64,000 nt of DNA, taken from assembly GCA_004123355.1 (NCBI GenBank), contig SCHM01000002.1, positions 8,281,569 through 8,345,568 of the forward strand. The letters run 5' to 3'. This stretch comes from Amphirosellinia nigrospora (lineage: Eukaryota > Ascomycota > Sordariomycetes > Xylariales > Xylariaceae). Both the position numbers and the translations under genes were made by a program. Below are positions 47,683-58,577 of the stretch, piece after piece. Under the pieces are notes generated by a model. The model was not told the DNA's origin. It made no database searches and was given only the letters and a program-made list of their open reading frames with translations. How positions within the stretch are numbered: the first letter of the stretch is position 1; the number at the start of each line of letters is the position of its first letter.

Positions 47683-48381
47683 ATGCGCGTTGTCACTCAT
47701 TATGGTCTGTCATTCTTGACGGCTTTAACCGCTGTAACAGCTGCTCCTACAGATGTTACTACCCGGTCCGCAGACAGCGGAACTGTGTGGGCAACACCTC
47801 ACGACAGCTACTCATCTTCCGTCGGCGTCCTCGGCTGCAAGGTGAACACCAATCGCATCGCCTACTGGCCCGGCTCTGTAGACTGCAACAACATCTGCTT
47901 ATCATTGAGCTATGAGAGCCGCTCCGTCAAGCTACTTCGCATTGACTCGTCCCAGGGCGCTTACGATGTCAGCTACGACGCCTGGAACTACTTGGTAACC
48001 GGATCTTCGGCCACGAAAAAACCGACGGCTGGTGGTGCGATTGCGATGGAGTTCGAATATTTGAACCCTTCCGCTTGCTCTGACCTGATTCACACAGATA
48101 AGAGCAAGCTGCCCCTGAGCGCATCGAACAGCATCAATTATCTCGCCAGCTGTCTCAGCCAACCGGATAGCTGGGTTGCTAAAAATTATGTCCTGTACAA
48201 CATCCAGGATGCGATTTGCTCTTGGGGCCACGATGAAAAATGCACCCTTGACTGGCCAAATGCCAATCAACCTACGTGCGCTCATACTCTGGGCGACCCC
48301 GTCGCCTTGACTACAGATCCGGTGTACAATATTCGATACCCTTCAGGTGAAGAGGTACTTGCCTCCTCTGGGAAGTCGTGA
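47683..48381 (+). CDS. Conserved secreted protein, 232 aa, possible double-psi beta-barrel type
   Basis: An intact single-exon frame. The signal peptide is MRVVTHYGLSFLTALTAVTA, followed by a short propeptide-like stretch (APTDVTTRSADSG). The mature part contains ATPHDSYSSSVGVLGCKVN, AYWPGSVDCNNICLSLSYE, VKLLRIDSSQGAYDVSYDAW, NYLASCLSQPDSWVAKNY and CSWGHDEKCTLDWPNAN. At least eight cysteines in the mature part fit a disulfide-bonded extracellular protein. It resembles widespread fungal secreted proteins whose GC(K)-DC-RxDxSxGAYDxSYDAW pattern is reminiscent of double-psi beta-barrel folds; that assignment is from memory. The stop is at 48379-48381. No enzyme activity can be claimed. Confidence 0.82.
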   Translation: MRVVTHYGLSFLTALTAVTAAPTDVTTRSADSGTVWATPHDSYSSSVGVLGCKVNTNRIAYWPGSVDCNNICLSLSYESRSVKLLRIDSSQGAYDVSYDAWNYLVTGSSATKKPTAGGAIAMEFEYLNPSACSDLIHTDKSKLPLSASNSINYLASCLSQPDSWVAKNYVLYNIQDAICSWGHDEKCTLDWPNANQPTCAHTLGDPVALTTDPVYNIRYPSGEEVLASSGKS

Positions 48382-48951
48382 GTGGGGGCGGAGATACGGA
48401 GGAGTCAGGAGACTCAGGTGCTGGGAAGCCTGTACCAAAATTATTCGGGATGCCGGCCGTAGCCGCCATAATAAGTCTGGTGACTTACCATTTATTCGTT
48501 CTGTCATGACCGAGTTAGCAGTACCATGACAGCTTTAGTATATTGGAATTCTGGAAAGAGCAGCGTGTAACGATTTGACGAGCGTGGGGTTTGGATCAGT
48601 TGGATACCCTGGAGGACCGATGTGTTGAAAGCGACGAATTTTTTGCCATGGATACCCCTTACGTTGATGTTTTATTTACATTTATGGGACTCTGAAGTTC
48701 CACCTAGCTATTCATTAACCTACTTACGATTCTGTCCGAAAAATACCTACCACGCATTACGCACGTATCCAAGGCCATTGCATTAACATTACGGACCTTT
48801 TCATGTGCCCGTTACGATTCCACAGAAGCAGTCAAATCGTTTCGCAGGTGCGAACAACTTGTAACTACTGAGGGCGAGATGATTGACTTGATTTCATAGG
48901 ACGTTAGGCTGTAATACATTCAGTAGTTGAATGTTCTCCGTGGAGTCATAT
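48382..48951. other. Convergent 3' spacer
   Basis: Holds the 3' ends of the secreted-protein gene and the sulfatase gene. No other feature seen. Confidence 0.5.
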
Positions 48952-51340
48952 TCACCGCGCAGCCAGCTCCGCATCTGTCAGGGGCCGTGAGGCTGACCTG
49001 AGGCTCGCTAGCGTAGCATTTCTCTGCGCCTTTGAACCATAATAATTCGGCGTCGAAATCGTCCGGACGCCTCCAGCAGGCTTGACGACATCCGTGGCAT
49101 TACGATATGCTCTACCCAGTCCTCCCCCAAACACCTGGTCCAAAGGCGGGAAATACGGCGTCTCATTGGCGTCGGACTGGATCGTAAGACATGCGTCGAA
49201 CGAGACTTTCTCGAAATCGGCGAAAAAGTCGTCATACGCCGCGTCCATGGCCTGTGTAAGCGAGACGAGCTGCGGCCCCCCAGCCCCCGGCTTCAGCAGC
49301 GACCACGGGTCTCGGCAACTACTCTGCTCGCACGACTTGGTCACCATGAGAAGCGCGTTGAGGCGGCTGATCAACCGAACCGAGCCCGCGTCTTGCGCGA
49401 GGTTGACGAGCTCGTAGGGGTCCTCAACCGTGTTGTACAGTTCCTTCTCTCCGAGCACCACACGGTGTACACCCAACTCTGCTCATAGCCCAGTAGTCGG
49501 ATCGTCTTGTATGTAGTGCCGTCGAACGGCGAGCCCAGCTGTCCCGCGCTCGGCGCCTCGATGCCTGCTCGCCCCCAGTACTCGATGTTGATGCTCTCCT
49601 TCGAGTTCCCCTGGCCCGCGGCTGCCCCTGCGGCGCTGACCGATTTCGGGTCGTGCCATTGCGGGAGCACGCTGCGGCCGTCGAGGAAGACGGGCCAGTT
49701 GGCCTCGGGTAACCCTGCTATCTCGAGGAATGTGGGCGCGAGATCTATGTGTAGACTCGGGATGTCGGACGTCACATTTGCCGGAACGCCTGGTCCGCGG
49801 ACTATAAAAGGGAGGTTTGTGTCTTCGTTGTAGAAGAGCGATTTGCCTGCTGGCATTCTATGCTGGCCCAAGTGATACCCATTATCAGATGTGTAGATGA
49901 CTATATTTCTGTCAGTGATGTCCCAGAATACGACTATGTATGTTGGGGACTAGAATCGGCTTACTATAAGTATTATTAATAACACCCTTCTTCTCAAGCA
50001 AAGCGACAACGTCACTAACAATCTCATCAACCCCAGCCAGGGCTTGAAGGCGAGTTCGATAGACGAAATCAGCGAACTGGATAGCCGTGTCATTCATAGG
50101 TAGCAGATTCTTCACCCAGCCCCCTGCATTGGTTTGATACTCGTCTGGCGGGTTGAAATTCGGGGTCCTAGGTGCCGTAGCATTGGGGAAGTCTTCCAGA
50201 TGCCGCTGTAGCGGAATGGGCCTATTAGCGACGCCGCGTGAGTTGAATATTGTCTAGAATATGGCGCCCGTGTGAACCATCCTACCTATGCGAAGGTTTG
50301 TCCTGCTGAAACCCAACATGCGGCGTGAAGGGGGCTATGGCTAAGAAGAAAGGGGTGTCTTGGGCCGTGAGGTTGGTGAGTCGGTCTAATCTAGAGATAT
50401 GATTAGCACGGTCGCCATCCTCAAGCTGCCTCACATGGATAAGTATTTACGCCTTAATCCGGATTACGTCCGTCTGGTGGAAACCCTCGTAGAAGACCGG
50501 CCGCTGACATACCCATTAGCATATTAGTTAACGGAGAATTTCAATCAGACCCTTGGATGCCATAGGCTATAGTCTAATAATCGAAGACGTACCATTTTGC
50601 GACATGACAGGGAGGTTGTAGTCATCGATATAGGGCTCAACCTATGAAAAATGAGTTACTGTCCAAATGGATGCTCGTTTGAAAACTCACAAGAAGGTCG
50701 CTCCAATCCCAACCCTTCGATTTGACATCATAGTTAGATATACCGTAGCCGTTCATGATTTTGCCAATATCTATTCAAGTGTGAGATTCTGCAAAGTCAT
50801 ACCAGACTCCATTCAGCTTACATTCCGTTCGGTAACCGGCAGCATGTAACCAATGAGGAAGGTAATTAGTGTCTTGACCTGATTGTACCCATTTGTTGTA
50901 TGATCCTCTATAATCGAATGTATCAGCTTCTCTAAGCTTTACAGTTTATTGACTCTTGGTGTGCATGAAGTACATACCCAGGCTGAGATACGTTGGTCAA
51001 GTTGGTGTTATCTAAGAATCGAATCGTTATTGGCGTATCCCAAAATAATGAAGCGCTGATACTTACGGACGGTTTGGCCTCTCAACAGCGTCGACCGGCT
51101 TGGGCAGCAAAGGGCTTGGTTCGTGTAGTGCTTTGTGAACTCGGTACCTTTGGCGACGAGCTCGCGTTGGAGAACGGGCATGTGATCCAGAGAATTGAGA
51201 CGTCTGTCTTGATCATCGGTCATGATGAAAACAATGTTCGGGGTAGATGCAGCGACGCCCATGCCCGCAAGGGCTAGGCAAGGGAGACCAGATGTGATGA
51301 GCATTGTAATGGTGGTTAGCGGTCGCCAAGATGCATTCAT
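48952..51340 (-). CDS. Secreted sulfatase (arylsulfatase / GlcNAc-6-sulfatase-like)
   Basis: Hydrolyses sulfate esters outside the cell or in the wall. The signal peptide is MNASWRPLTTITMLITSGLP...ALA. NIVFIMTDDQDRRL supplies the paired metal-binding aspartates. LCCPSRSTLLRGQTV (about 51090-51112) is the sulfatase signature whose CxPSR cysteine becomes formylglycine. Further parts: PGGYNKWVQSGQDTNYLPHW, FFLAIAPFTPHVGFQ, LEKKGVINNT then VIYTSDNGYHLGQHRMPAGK, and LPFIVRGPGVPANVTSDIPS. The C-terminus EDPYELVNLAQDAGSVRLIS ends at PLTDAELAAR. Several introns (for example near 51060-50890 and 49960-49905) and frame breaks (near 49465) lie inside. The length (2.4 kb) fits ~600 residues plus introns. 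In fungi such genes often respond to sulfur limitation; no site was identified here. Confidence 0.92.
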
Positions 51341-52745
51341 GCAGAACCGACTTCCGGTTCAAAAAATACGCGCTGCTGTGGAACAACGACGGTATTTGTA
51401 TCCTCGGAATATTGTATCTACGTTATCTGAGCAGCTCGTAACCGATTTGGGGTGATTCTCCGTTATTGAACTTGGCGATGGTATCTTGATCACGAATTAT
51501 TGCAACAAAAGCACGAAAGAGGAACCAACATATATGTCTCCAAACAGACAACGAACATTAGGGTATCTATTTGATATGGCACTATGAGAATAGCGTACGT
51601 ACGCAAATACACCTCCTGCCCTGCTGCCTCTGCAACGCTATTGAGTATTATTTTAGTTTATACGGGTTTTATGTGAGCTTCAACGCGCGAAACATCGAAT
51701 AGAAAACTTCCTTGGCCTTCTGTTATAAGTGGTACTCACTCCATAAAGAGAAACCCCTGCCGCCCGTTGTGCAGGTGACTAAAATACCTATAACGCAGGG
51801 CCATTATCCAACCACACAAATCATATCAAGGTGGAGAAGTATGCATCTTCTTTTATTTGAAAGATCTAGAACTCCAAGAATAGAGTTTCATTCATCGATC
51901 TTCTATTCCGATTATCGGCAATCCAAACCTTGTCTTGGTATTTGTCGCCTAAATGCAAGTTTTACGGATGTTGGCATTCCAATAGCAAGAGCTTCGTTAT
52001 TGCGTGCATATAGTGAGTGCATGAGTATTATATGGCTTACGTAAAATAACGTATGACGGTAGTTTTCCGGCTTGCCAATTTTAGTAATCCGTATCCTACA
52101 TCAATTTTAATTTTCTTGAATATTTATAAACGAAATCAGACTATATTAGATCTATAGAAATATTAACAGTCGTGTCTTTCTACATACTGAGCATTAATAT
52201 TTTCCGCATCATGCACCGGGCTAGTGTTTACTGATATTAGTACATCGTTAATGCATACTCTTAAAACCATCGGATATGGTATAATAGCATGCAGAACGGA
52301 AGTTCTCTTCAAGTAAGTCCCTATGGATTTTATGTTTCCGAAGATGCTCTACTAATTAGGGGGCTATAAATTTGGTTTATTGTATTATTTCCTGTAGTTT
52401 TTATCAGTAAGAGCACTTAATTTAGTGATTATTGTTGATGAATATGTGACTAGGCTTATAGCGACCGCTATTTGTCCTCAAAATATTGTCAAGAAATAGC
52501 ATATTTTCAAAAGGGTGATGATAGAGGGCTGGGAAATAGTTCAGATTGAATAATAGTCGACTAAGGTGCCATAGGTGCCATACGGATCTATTTTCTTCAT
52601 ATCTGTAGACAGCAGGATTCTGTGTTTTTATACTCAAAATAGTTTCGTATCTAACCTACAGAGCCCCCTGAACTACACGAGATATCCTACAAAACATTTG
52701 TCAGTAATGATCAATGCGCCATCCGACCCTAGTAGACCACGCAAC
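51341..52745. other. Gene-free region
   Basis: 1.4 kb with no supported gene, AT-rich from about 52080 to 52450. Frames at 51712-52044 and 52422-52637 match nothing. The left edge should contain the sulfatase promoter. Confidence 0.5.
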
Positions 52746-54506
52746 TCACCTTCGAATACCTTCTCTCACACTATCCTCGTCGAGCGAGAATATAAGACGA
52801 AACATGCCTGGCTCAGGAGCTCGATAGCTCTCTCCCGTTGACATCGACACCCCGGCGTGTTCTAGCCGCTCAGATAGCAGTCTCTGTGCTTTCCAGCCAT
52901 CCCCGGCCGTTTCTCCGGTAGGTAGAAAAGGGCTTAAGTCTAGCCATATAAACAACCCGGCATTTCTGTTGAGTTGACACGTCAATAACTAGATTCACTT
53001 CAAGAAATCACGGGAAAAGAGCTCAAACCAGCGTCGAAATTAGATGAGTTGAAAGTCATCAGTTACGTACCCCTTATCATGGAAGCCGATGCCGGCTTGG
53101 GAAAGAAGCGACTCTGCCACTAGCCGATTATGAAGCAAACGAGCATGCGACTTCTCGAGAAATGATCGGATAAAGTCTTGATTCTCGAGAAAAATGGCTG
53201 CGATCTCCATGGAAAATTGGGAGGGCGAAGAAAACCGACAGATCGACCGCACGGCGTTGGTGAAGTCGCGGTTTTGCGATACTATGCATCCGAGGCGCAT
53301 CCCACCGGCGCCGAAGTCCTGCCGAGTTTTCTTAGAGTCTAGATGACGTACGAGGTTTAGTTCGAGTGGCTTACCTTAGACATCCCATAGAGAACATGGA
53401 CCTGACCGGGGTCAATAATTCCCGAAAAGTCGATCGATCTTACTGAAGTAAACCGCTCAGACGGCCGATCAGTTCTTTTATAGACAGAAAGGGCATAGAT
53501 TTCATCGCTGATCAAATGAATCTTCTTTCGAGCACAGAGTTGTAAAAGACCGACAAGTGTTTCCCGAGGATAACAGTTGCCTAGCTAAGATTAGAGGACA
53601 CCAACATTTCATGCTCTGACCTTTCTTACTCACCAAGAGGATTGTGAGGATTGCATAGTATTAGCGCCCTGACATTCCTACCCCGAGCTCTGGCATCGTA
53701 CCCGGCTTCATAAGCTGCGACACATGCCGGCGTAAACTGATCCGTGTCGCCTACCGAGACATATTCTAGGTCCACACTAAAGCAGAGTCAGAACTGCTGG
53801 CATGACGAGGAGAGTGTGCACCCTACCCCGTACGCATACAGAGATCACGAGAGAATGAGCCATACACCGGTCGGCCCAGCATAATTGCTTCTCCGGCATC
53901 CGGAGCGCAAGTGACTAACGCACAGGCTTCATTCAGATCGGTTACGCCCGCGGCGAATGTGATTTGTTCGGCGTCAATTGGGCTTGCTGGCTCGAAATGC
54001 TTGTTCACTGGAACACCCGAAGTCAGTCATCACCATTTTGGGTGTGGTTTGTGAGGGCTTCAGAAGCATCTTGAGGCGTTGTGGGTTTCAAAGAAAAAGG
54101 CTCTACTCTATATGTTGCTAAAGAAGTAAGAAAATGATTCCGGGAACTACTTACTATGGTTCGCCATCGCCTCGCGGAGCCGTAAGCTACCGGTGTAACC
54201 CTCACCATAGGAACAACATGATTCATCGAAGTTCTTGAGATTTACATTAGCTGTAGCTACTACGGCTTGTTTTATAGGAATTACAAGCTTACGAGCGTGT
54301 TGATAAAGCGCGTCAGGTCGGAGTGTACAAGCCACTGAAGCCCGTTAGTAGTCACGCTGCATATTCCCCTTCCCGGTTCACCGTAGTACATTCTCTGCAT
54401 TATCGAAGCTCACTACGCCTTGAGGGTTCTTCACAGGGTGGTAGCGGTTCTGTGCGCCATGGGCATAGCCAGCCTGGGCGTATTGCAATCCTCTTGCAGA
54501 CAGCAT
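52746..54506 (-). CDS. ACC-synthase-like aminotransferase (class I/II, PLP)
   Basis: Fold-type I PLP enzyme most like 1-aminocyclopropane-1-carboxylate synthases and related fungal aminotransferases. The N-terminus MLSARGLQYAQAGYAHGAQN with NPQGVVSFDNAEN is typical. After a 47-nt intron (54335-54381) come SCCSYGEGYTGSLRLREAMA, QITFAAGVTDLNEACALVTC, GEAIMLGRPVYGSFSRDL, ALILCNPHNPLG, HLISDEIYALSVY and YGMSK|DFGAGGMRLG. A 56-nt intron (53319-53374) falls directly after the codon of the PLP-binding Lys (53375-53377). The end is GLFIWLDLSPFLPTGE and PEPGMFRLIFSLDEDSVREG. Other introns are likely near 54150-54000, 53835-53775, 53640-53580 and 53050-52985. Whether it makes ACC, the ethylene precursor, or only transaminates cannot be read from sequence. 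Confidence 0.88.
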
Positions 54507-55120
54507 CTTGGCGAAGCAGGTGATCTCTAACGAATAGTTGAGAGAAGGCGAAGATAGTACTAAATCATGCCCCGAAGGAAGGGACGACGGTTAAAATCAC
54601 CGCCGACCCGGAACCCCGCGCGCCCTGTTGTCCATTTCGCCGGCGGGAGGCGGGGTTTTTAATATGGAGTTTGAATGGAGACCCCTGGATGGACGTGATA
54701 CCTTAACGCGTGATCACGTGGAGCAAGGCCGGTCGGCCTATTGTTCGATCATGTTACTCGTCATAACTACTACAAGTGTCAATCAATCAGGTGTTGCACA
54801 AGGTTATAGGCCCATCTCCATGATCATTATCTAACTATATATAGAAAGCTTATTTGTTTATCTGTGAGGTACTATACATCTAGCGAGAAGAAGGAGGTAG
54901 TAGGTAGGTAGGTATGGTTGTTGCGTGTATTCAACTTAGAGCTAGCTAGCTATCTATTCATCTCACTTATTTCCAGCTGGTTTGAAGGTGCCTGCTCAAA
55001 GAACATTCATTTACTATTGCTACACTTTTCTCTCAATGGAAATGGATGGCTGTTGTCCCTAAAAAAGGAAAAAAAAAACTAAATAAATTCAACTTGAAAT
55101 AGTAGATAGGCAAAATAAAT
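54507..55120. other. Intergenic with TAGG repeat
   Basis: Upstream region of the aminotransferase gene. A GTAG/TAGG tetranucleotide run lies at 54897-54914 and poly-A tracts near 55060-55080, where the minus-strand tRNA transcript would end (T-run on its own strand, a likely RNA polymerase III stop). Confidence 0.55.
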
Positions 55121-55215
55121 CGCCCCAGGCGGGGGTCGAACCCGCAGCCTTCGGATGGCTTCTTATAAGTCTCCTCATAAAAGTCCGACGCTCTAGCCAA
55201 TTGAGCTACCAGGGC
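55121..55215 (-). tRNA. tRNA-Lys(UUU) with 21-nt intron
   Basis: On the minus strand a full cloverleaf folds. The acceptor stem pairs GCCCTGG with CTGGGGC (two wobble pairs), the D-arm has GCTC/GAGC, the anticodon stem is TCGGA/TCCGA, the T-arm is GCGGG-TTCGACC-CCCGC, and the discriminator is G. After the intron is removed the anticodon loop is CTTTTAA, with U33, anticodon UUU (55179-55181) and A37. The intron (55157-55177) lies one base 3' of the anticodon, the normal site for nuclear tRNA introns. It carries AAGAAG, which could pair with the anticodon region in the precursor. Confidence 0.95.
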
Positions 55216-56294
55216 CTCCACGTGATGTGTAAATGGACTGCTGTTGCATATTATGTACTCAATTCTACTACCTCTTAAAAAACTCTGGAACATCTGCCAT
55301 CAAGGCATATAGTTAATATCGTCTAGGTTAGGTGAAATAACCTTCTTGCTTGGACTCTCTACTAGCATTAAAATCTTTATTAAAAGCTTTTCCAACCTGG
55401 AGAAGAATAACCATTGGCATCGTATAGCACTCGTACATCATTCGTATAGCCTGTCAAAATAAGTCTAGTGACTAAGCTAATTGTTTTCAGCGAACGAGGA
55501 AAATATCGCTGTTAGAGAAGGCGCCAGGGTGATGCGAGCCGCGAGCCGCGAAACGCTTGTTCTTTTAGGCCGGCTTGGCATGTGAGGTTCGTATAGTGAG
55601 AGATAATTCGATGATGCCACCCGTGCTTCGTGCCATGACCATGACCATGACACCATCACGGCTCTTTTGCCGATTCGGTTCCGAATCTCCAAGCCGACGA
55701 CTGAGAAGGTTACCGTTATAATTCCGCTTCGGGGAAATGGCTCGACCTCTAACCTAATACAACACGCTGTGCCGAGCATGAGGCTCAAAGCGACTAGTGC
55801 CGCACGGCATGCCATACCAGTATAGGCTGATGTTATACCCTTTGCCTCACGAGTGCTGCCCGAATAGGAATTTGGGAGGGCCTGAAGCAACTTTATGCGG
55901 CGCGTACAGCAGCAAGCTGTCAAGTTTTCTCTGCCAGCCGTGAACCAATAGTAAGCATTTTAACCAAAGCCGAGAGCGCTCAGCCCGAGCCAATCGCTTC
56001 GGTCCATACATATTTCCAGCGTTGCATTTTGTGCGTATTGAGTATCGTTTCTTATGATTGTATGGGCGCCGTGGGTCTTCCGGTACTATCTCCGTTCCAT
56101 TGGTACTCATAAGTAATGATAGGCAGTTAAAGTGATCACCGGCTGGTATAAACTTTTCTGGCCGAGGGTCGTTTTTTCCCTCCAACCTTTTCTCTCTTCC
56201 TTATCTCCATACCTACCTAACCTACATTACTTCAGCATACGATTACTTCAGCATACGGATACCAGCAGCGCAGCCGACAGAGACAACTTCCGCA
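55216..56294. other. Intergenic, no convincing gene
   Basis: Frames at 55477-55923 and 55847-56185 (minus) match nothing and have unlikely composition. The right edge is the promoter of the PEBP-like gene, with ACCTACCTAACCT near 56212-56224 and a tandem duplication of ACTTCAGCATACG (56230-56257). Confidence 0.5.
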
Positions 56295-56870
56295 ATGGGT
56301 AAAGAGTCTCCATCCGTACAGAAGGCCATCGCGGCCGCCAAGACCGCTACGACTCTGCGCCTACACTTCCCCGAGGCCACTGTAACGGCAGCCGGCACCA
56401 ACCTTAGCATTCCCCAAGCCGCGCCGACGCCAACGCTGTCCGTCGCCGCCAGCGCACTGAAGTCGGAGCCAGACACTAAATATCTCGTCGCCTCGATCGA
56501 TCTAGACGCGCCCTTCCCCTCCTTCTCCTTCATGGCCCCCATCTTGCACGGTCTTCACATCGACCTCGTGCCTGGCACCCCCGACAGCGACGGCTTCGTG
56601 CCGCTTGAGGGCCCTAGCGGCTGGTTCGTCCCATACATAGGCCCGGGCCCGCCCAAGCCCAGCTCCGCTCACCGCTACGTCTTCCTGGTGTTCGAGCAGC
56701 CGAAGGCGCTGGATGCCGCCAAGATTCGGTCCCTGCTTGGGTTTGCCGAGGAGGTCAAGTTGACGAGCCGGCTGTGGTGGAACGAGGAAGCTTTCGAGAA
56801 GAAGCTGGGCTTGGCGAGGTCCTGGCCGGGAATTACTGGCTCACGGCCCCTTGAGAGCTTGAGGAGCTGA
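56295..56870 (+). CDS. PEBP-like protein (phosphatidylethanolamine-binding family)
   Basis: An intact 191-residue single-exon frame. IDLDAPFPSF replaces the usual DPDAPSR ligand-loop motif, and GPPKPSSAHRYVFLVFEQP matches the second PEBP signature (GPxPPxGxHRYVF). The order DLDAP - HGLHIDLVPGT - GWFVPYIGPGPPKP - HRYVFLVFEQP fits the fold, and the length fits the family (about 180-220). There is no signal peptide, so it is probably cytosolic. Family members bind phospholipid head groups or inhibit carboxypeptidase Y or kinases; the role here is unknown. No frame break is seen. Confidence 0.88.
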   Translation: MGKESPSVQKAIAAAKTATTLRLHFPEATVTAAGTNLSIPQAAPTPTLSVAASALKSEPDTKYLVASIDLDAPFPSFSFMAPILHGLHIDLVPGTPDSDGFVPLEGPSGWFVPYIGPGPPKPSSAHRYVFLVFEQPKALDAAKIRSLLGFAEEVKLTSRLWWNEEAFEKKLGLARSWPGITGSRPLESLRS

Positions 56871-57308
56871 TTGGAGGGATTGTTAACGATACCTATGCAA
56901 TTCAGGGGAGCGAGCAGGGAATGGTTGGTCGCTTTGGCCGCTCGGACCATCCGTCTATCTAACGCCAAAAGTAGTTTGCTTCAGGCGGGAAAGTCCACGT
57001 CACACATCTAGTCTATAATCCAGTCTGTGATCACGTTTAATATCATGATATTACGAACTTCACGGCATCGAACACTAATGTAGTAGGGTGAAAAGTCTAT
57101 CTGCTGCTTAATTGTGAAGAGCGATAAATAAATAGTCTGCGGATTCCGTAAGATTAACCAAGCGCAAGTTAGAAGTAGGTCATTTGTACTATTAGTCGCA
57201 CTAGTTACTCGTTAGATTTTTATTACACCCAGACGCCTCCCGAAAAGCCTTCTATAAAATGCGCCAACCAACCACGTTACCTAGACGGACGGCGTGCCTC
57301 ATACTTCG
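56871..57308. other. Convergent 3' spacer
   Basis: AT-rich DNA between the PEBP-like and SDR genes, with no other feature. Confidence 0.5.
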
Positions 57309-58577
57309 TCAAAGCGGTGGCAAACTAGTGAAAGAGGAAACGACACATGTCAAGGATGAGACCCGCACACCCTCCCGTCGTGTACTAGAGTAATAGTATG
57401 GCTTCTTGGTATCACGGGAGATACCGTTGTAAAAACCGTGCCATGTCGACAACACTCTCCTCGTATGGAATCCAGTCCCCCCTGTAGCTGAAACGGCCTT
57501 GCTAGAGTCGAATCCTCCGACACCAGCTTGAGGCTGATAGTCGGGCGAGTATCCTTGTCCAGGCTGTCCTCGCTGTATTTTCAGAGAGGGCATACGTCTG
57601 CTCAGGATATCGGCGATGGCCTGGCCGCCGCCGACGAACGAGGAGCATACGAAACGCTGACCATCGGATTGTGACGGGTTCAAGGCCGACCACAGCAGCA
57701 TTCGCGCTACATCTCGTACGTCGACCGTGTCACCGTAAATCATCTTAGGACCGGGTACTTCCTCACCCGCTACAATACTCCAGATGTCGCTGTTGGAATA
57801 CGGAATATCTGCGGCGGTTTCCCAGGGGAGCAGCGGTGGTCCAATGAAGTACCTGTTACGTGCGTTAGCGTGACGGGGGATCTCGATGTGAGGAAAATGG
57901 GGGTGGCTCACGTGGGCTGAAGGGTCGTCATTCCAAAAGAAGGTTTGTAGCTATCCCGAAATTCCCAGAATTGCCTCTCTGCCGCAGTCTTGCTGGCGAG
58001 ATATGCATGAAAGCCGCCCGCCTTCTCTCCATCTCGTTCGACAATCTCCTCGGATGTAGTGTTCCAGTCTTTTTCTGTGTAAAGCCGATCTTCCAGCGGA
58101 ACGTCGAACATGGCTGCGGCCGACGACATGAAGACCACGCTCTTCATAGTCTCGCCAGTTTTCACTGCTGCGCTCAAAACCCTCGCCGTGCTCTCCGTCG
58201 TTATCCGAACTACCTCTGAAGGAGGCAGTGTCCATATTTCTGCAACTGGTGAAGCGAGGTGAAAGATCGCAATACATCCTAGAATCCATCAGTTAGCACC
58301 CAGTCTACTAGGATTCGGTTGCTTTCATACCGGCAGCAGCACTGTCGAGAGAGCCATGCCGACATATATCGGGGATCTCGAGCACGTCGATATCACCTGA
58401 AGAGTAGCCAAGTTGTACAAGAGCGGCCTTGACCTTCTCTCCTGCTGGCTTATTACGGACGGTGCCACGGACTCGGTATCCTTCTTGTAATACCAGCTCG
58501 GCCGTTCTACCTGCTAGATAACCGTTCAGGCCGGTTATCAGGATGGTGTTCTTGTGGTGTTCTCCGTTCGCTGACAT
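57309..58577 (-). CDS. NAD(P)-dependent epimerase/ketoreductase, extended SDR
   Basis: A complete three-exon gene: 58577-58331, 58278-57912 and 57852-57309, with introns of 52 nt (58279-58330) and 59 nt (57853-57911), giving 385 residues with no frame break. The start MSANGEHHKNTILITGLNGY is chosen over an upstream ATG (58667) because the Rossmann motif TGLNGYLAG then lies at the usual distance. RVRGTVRN follows, AIFHLASPV gives the adenine-binding turn, VVFMSSAAAM the catalytic Ser strand, and YLASKTAAE the YxxxK site. It resembles the dihydroflavonol-reductase/cinnamoyl-CoA-reductase-like branch common in fungi. The last ~20 residues (REGVRVSSLTCVV...) look unusual and may reflect an altered stop. 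Substrate unknown. Confidence 0.9.

Noticed and set aside
55477-55923. 148-codon minus-strand frame
   Set aside because: Composition unlike protein, no start context, no family; listed only as intergenic.
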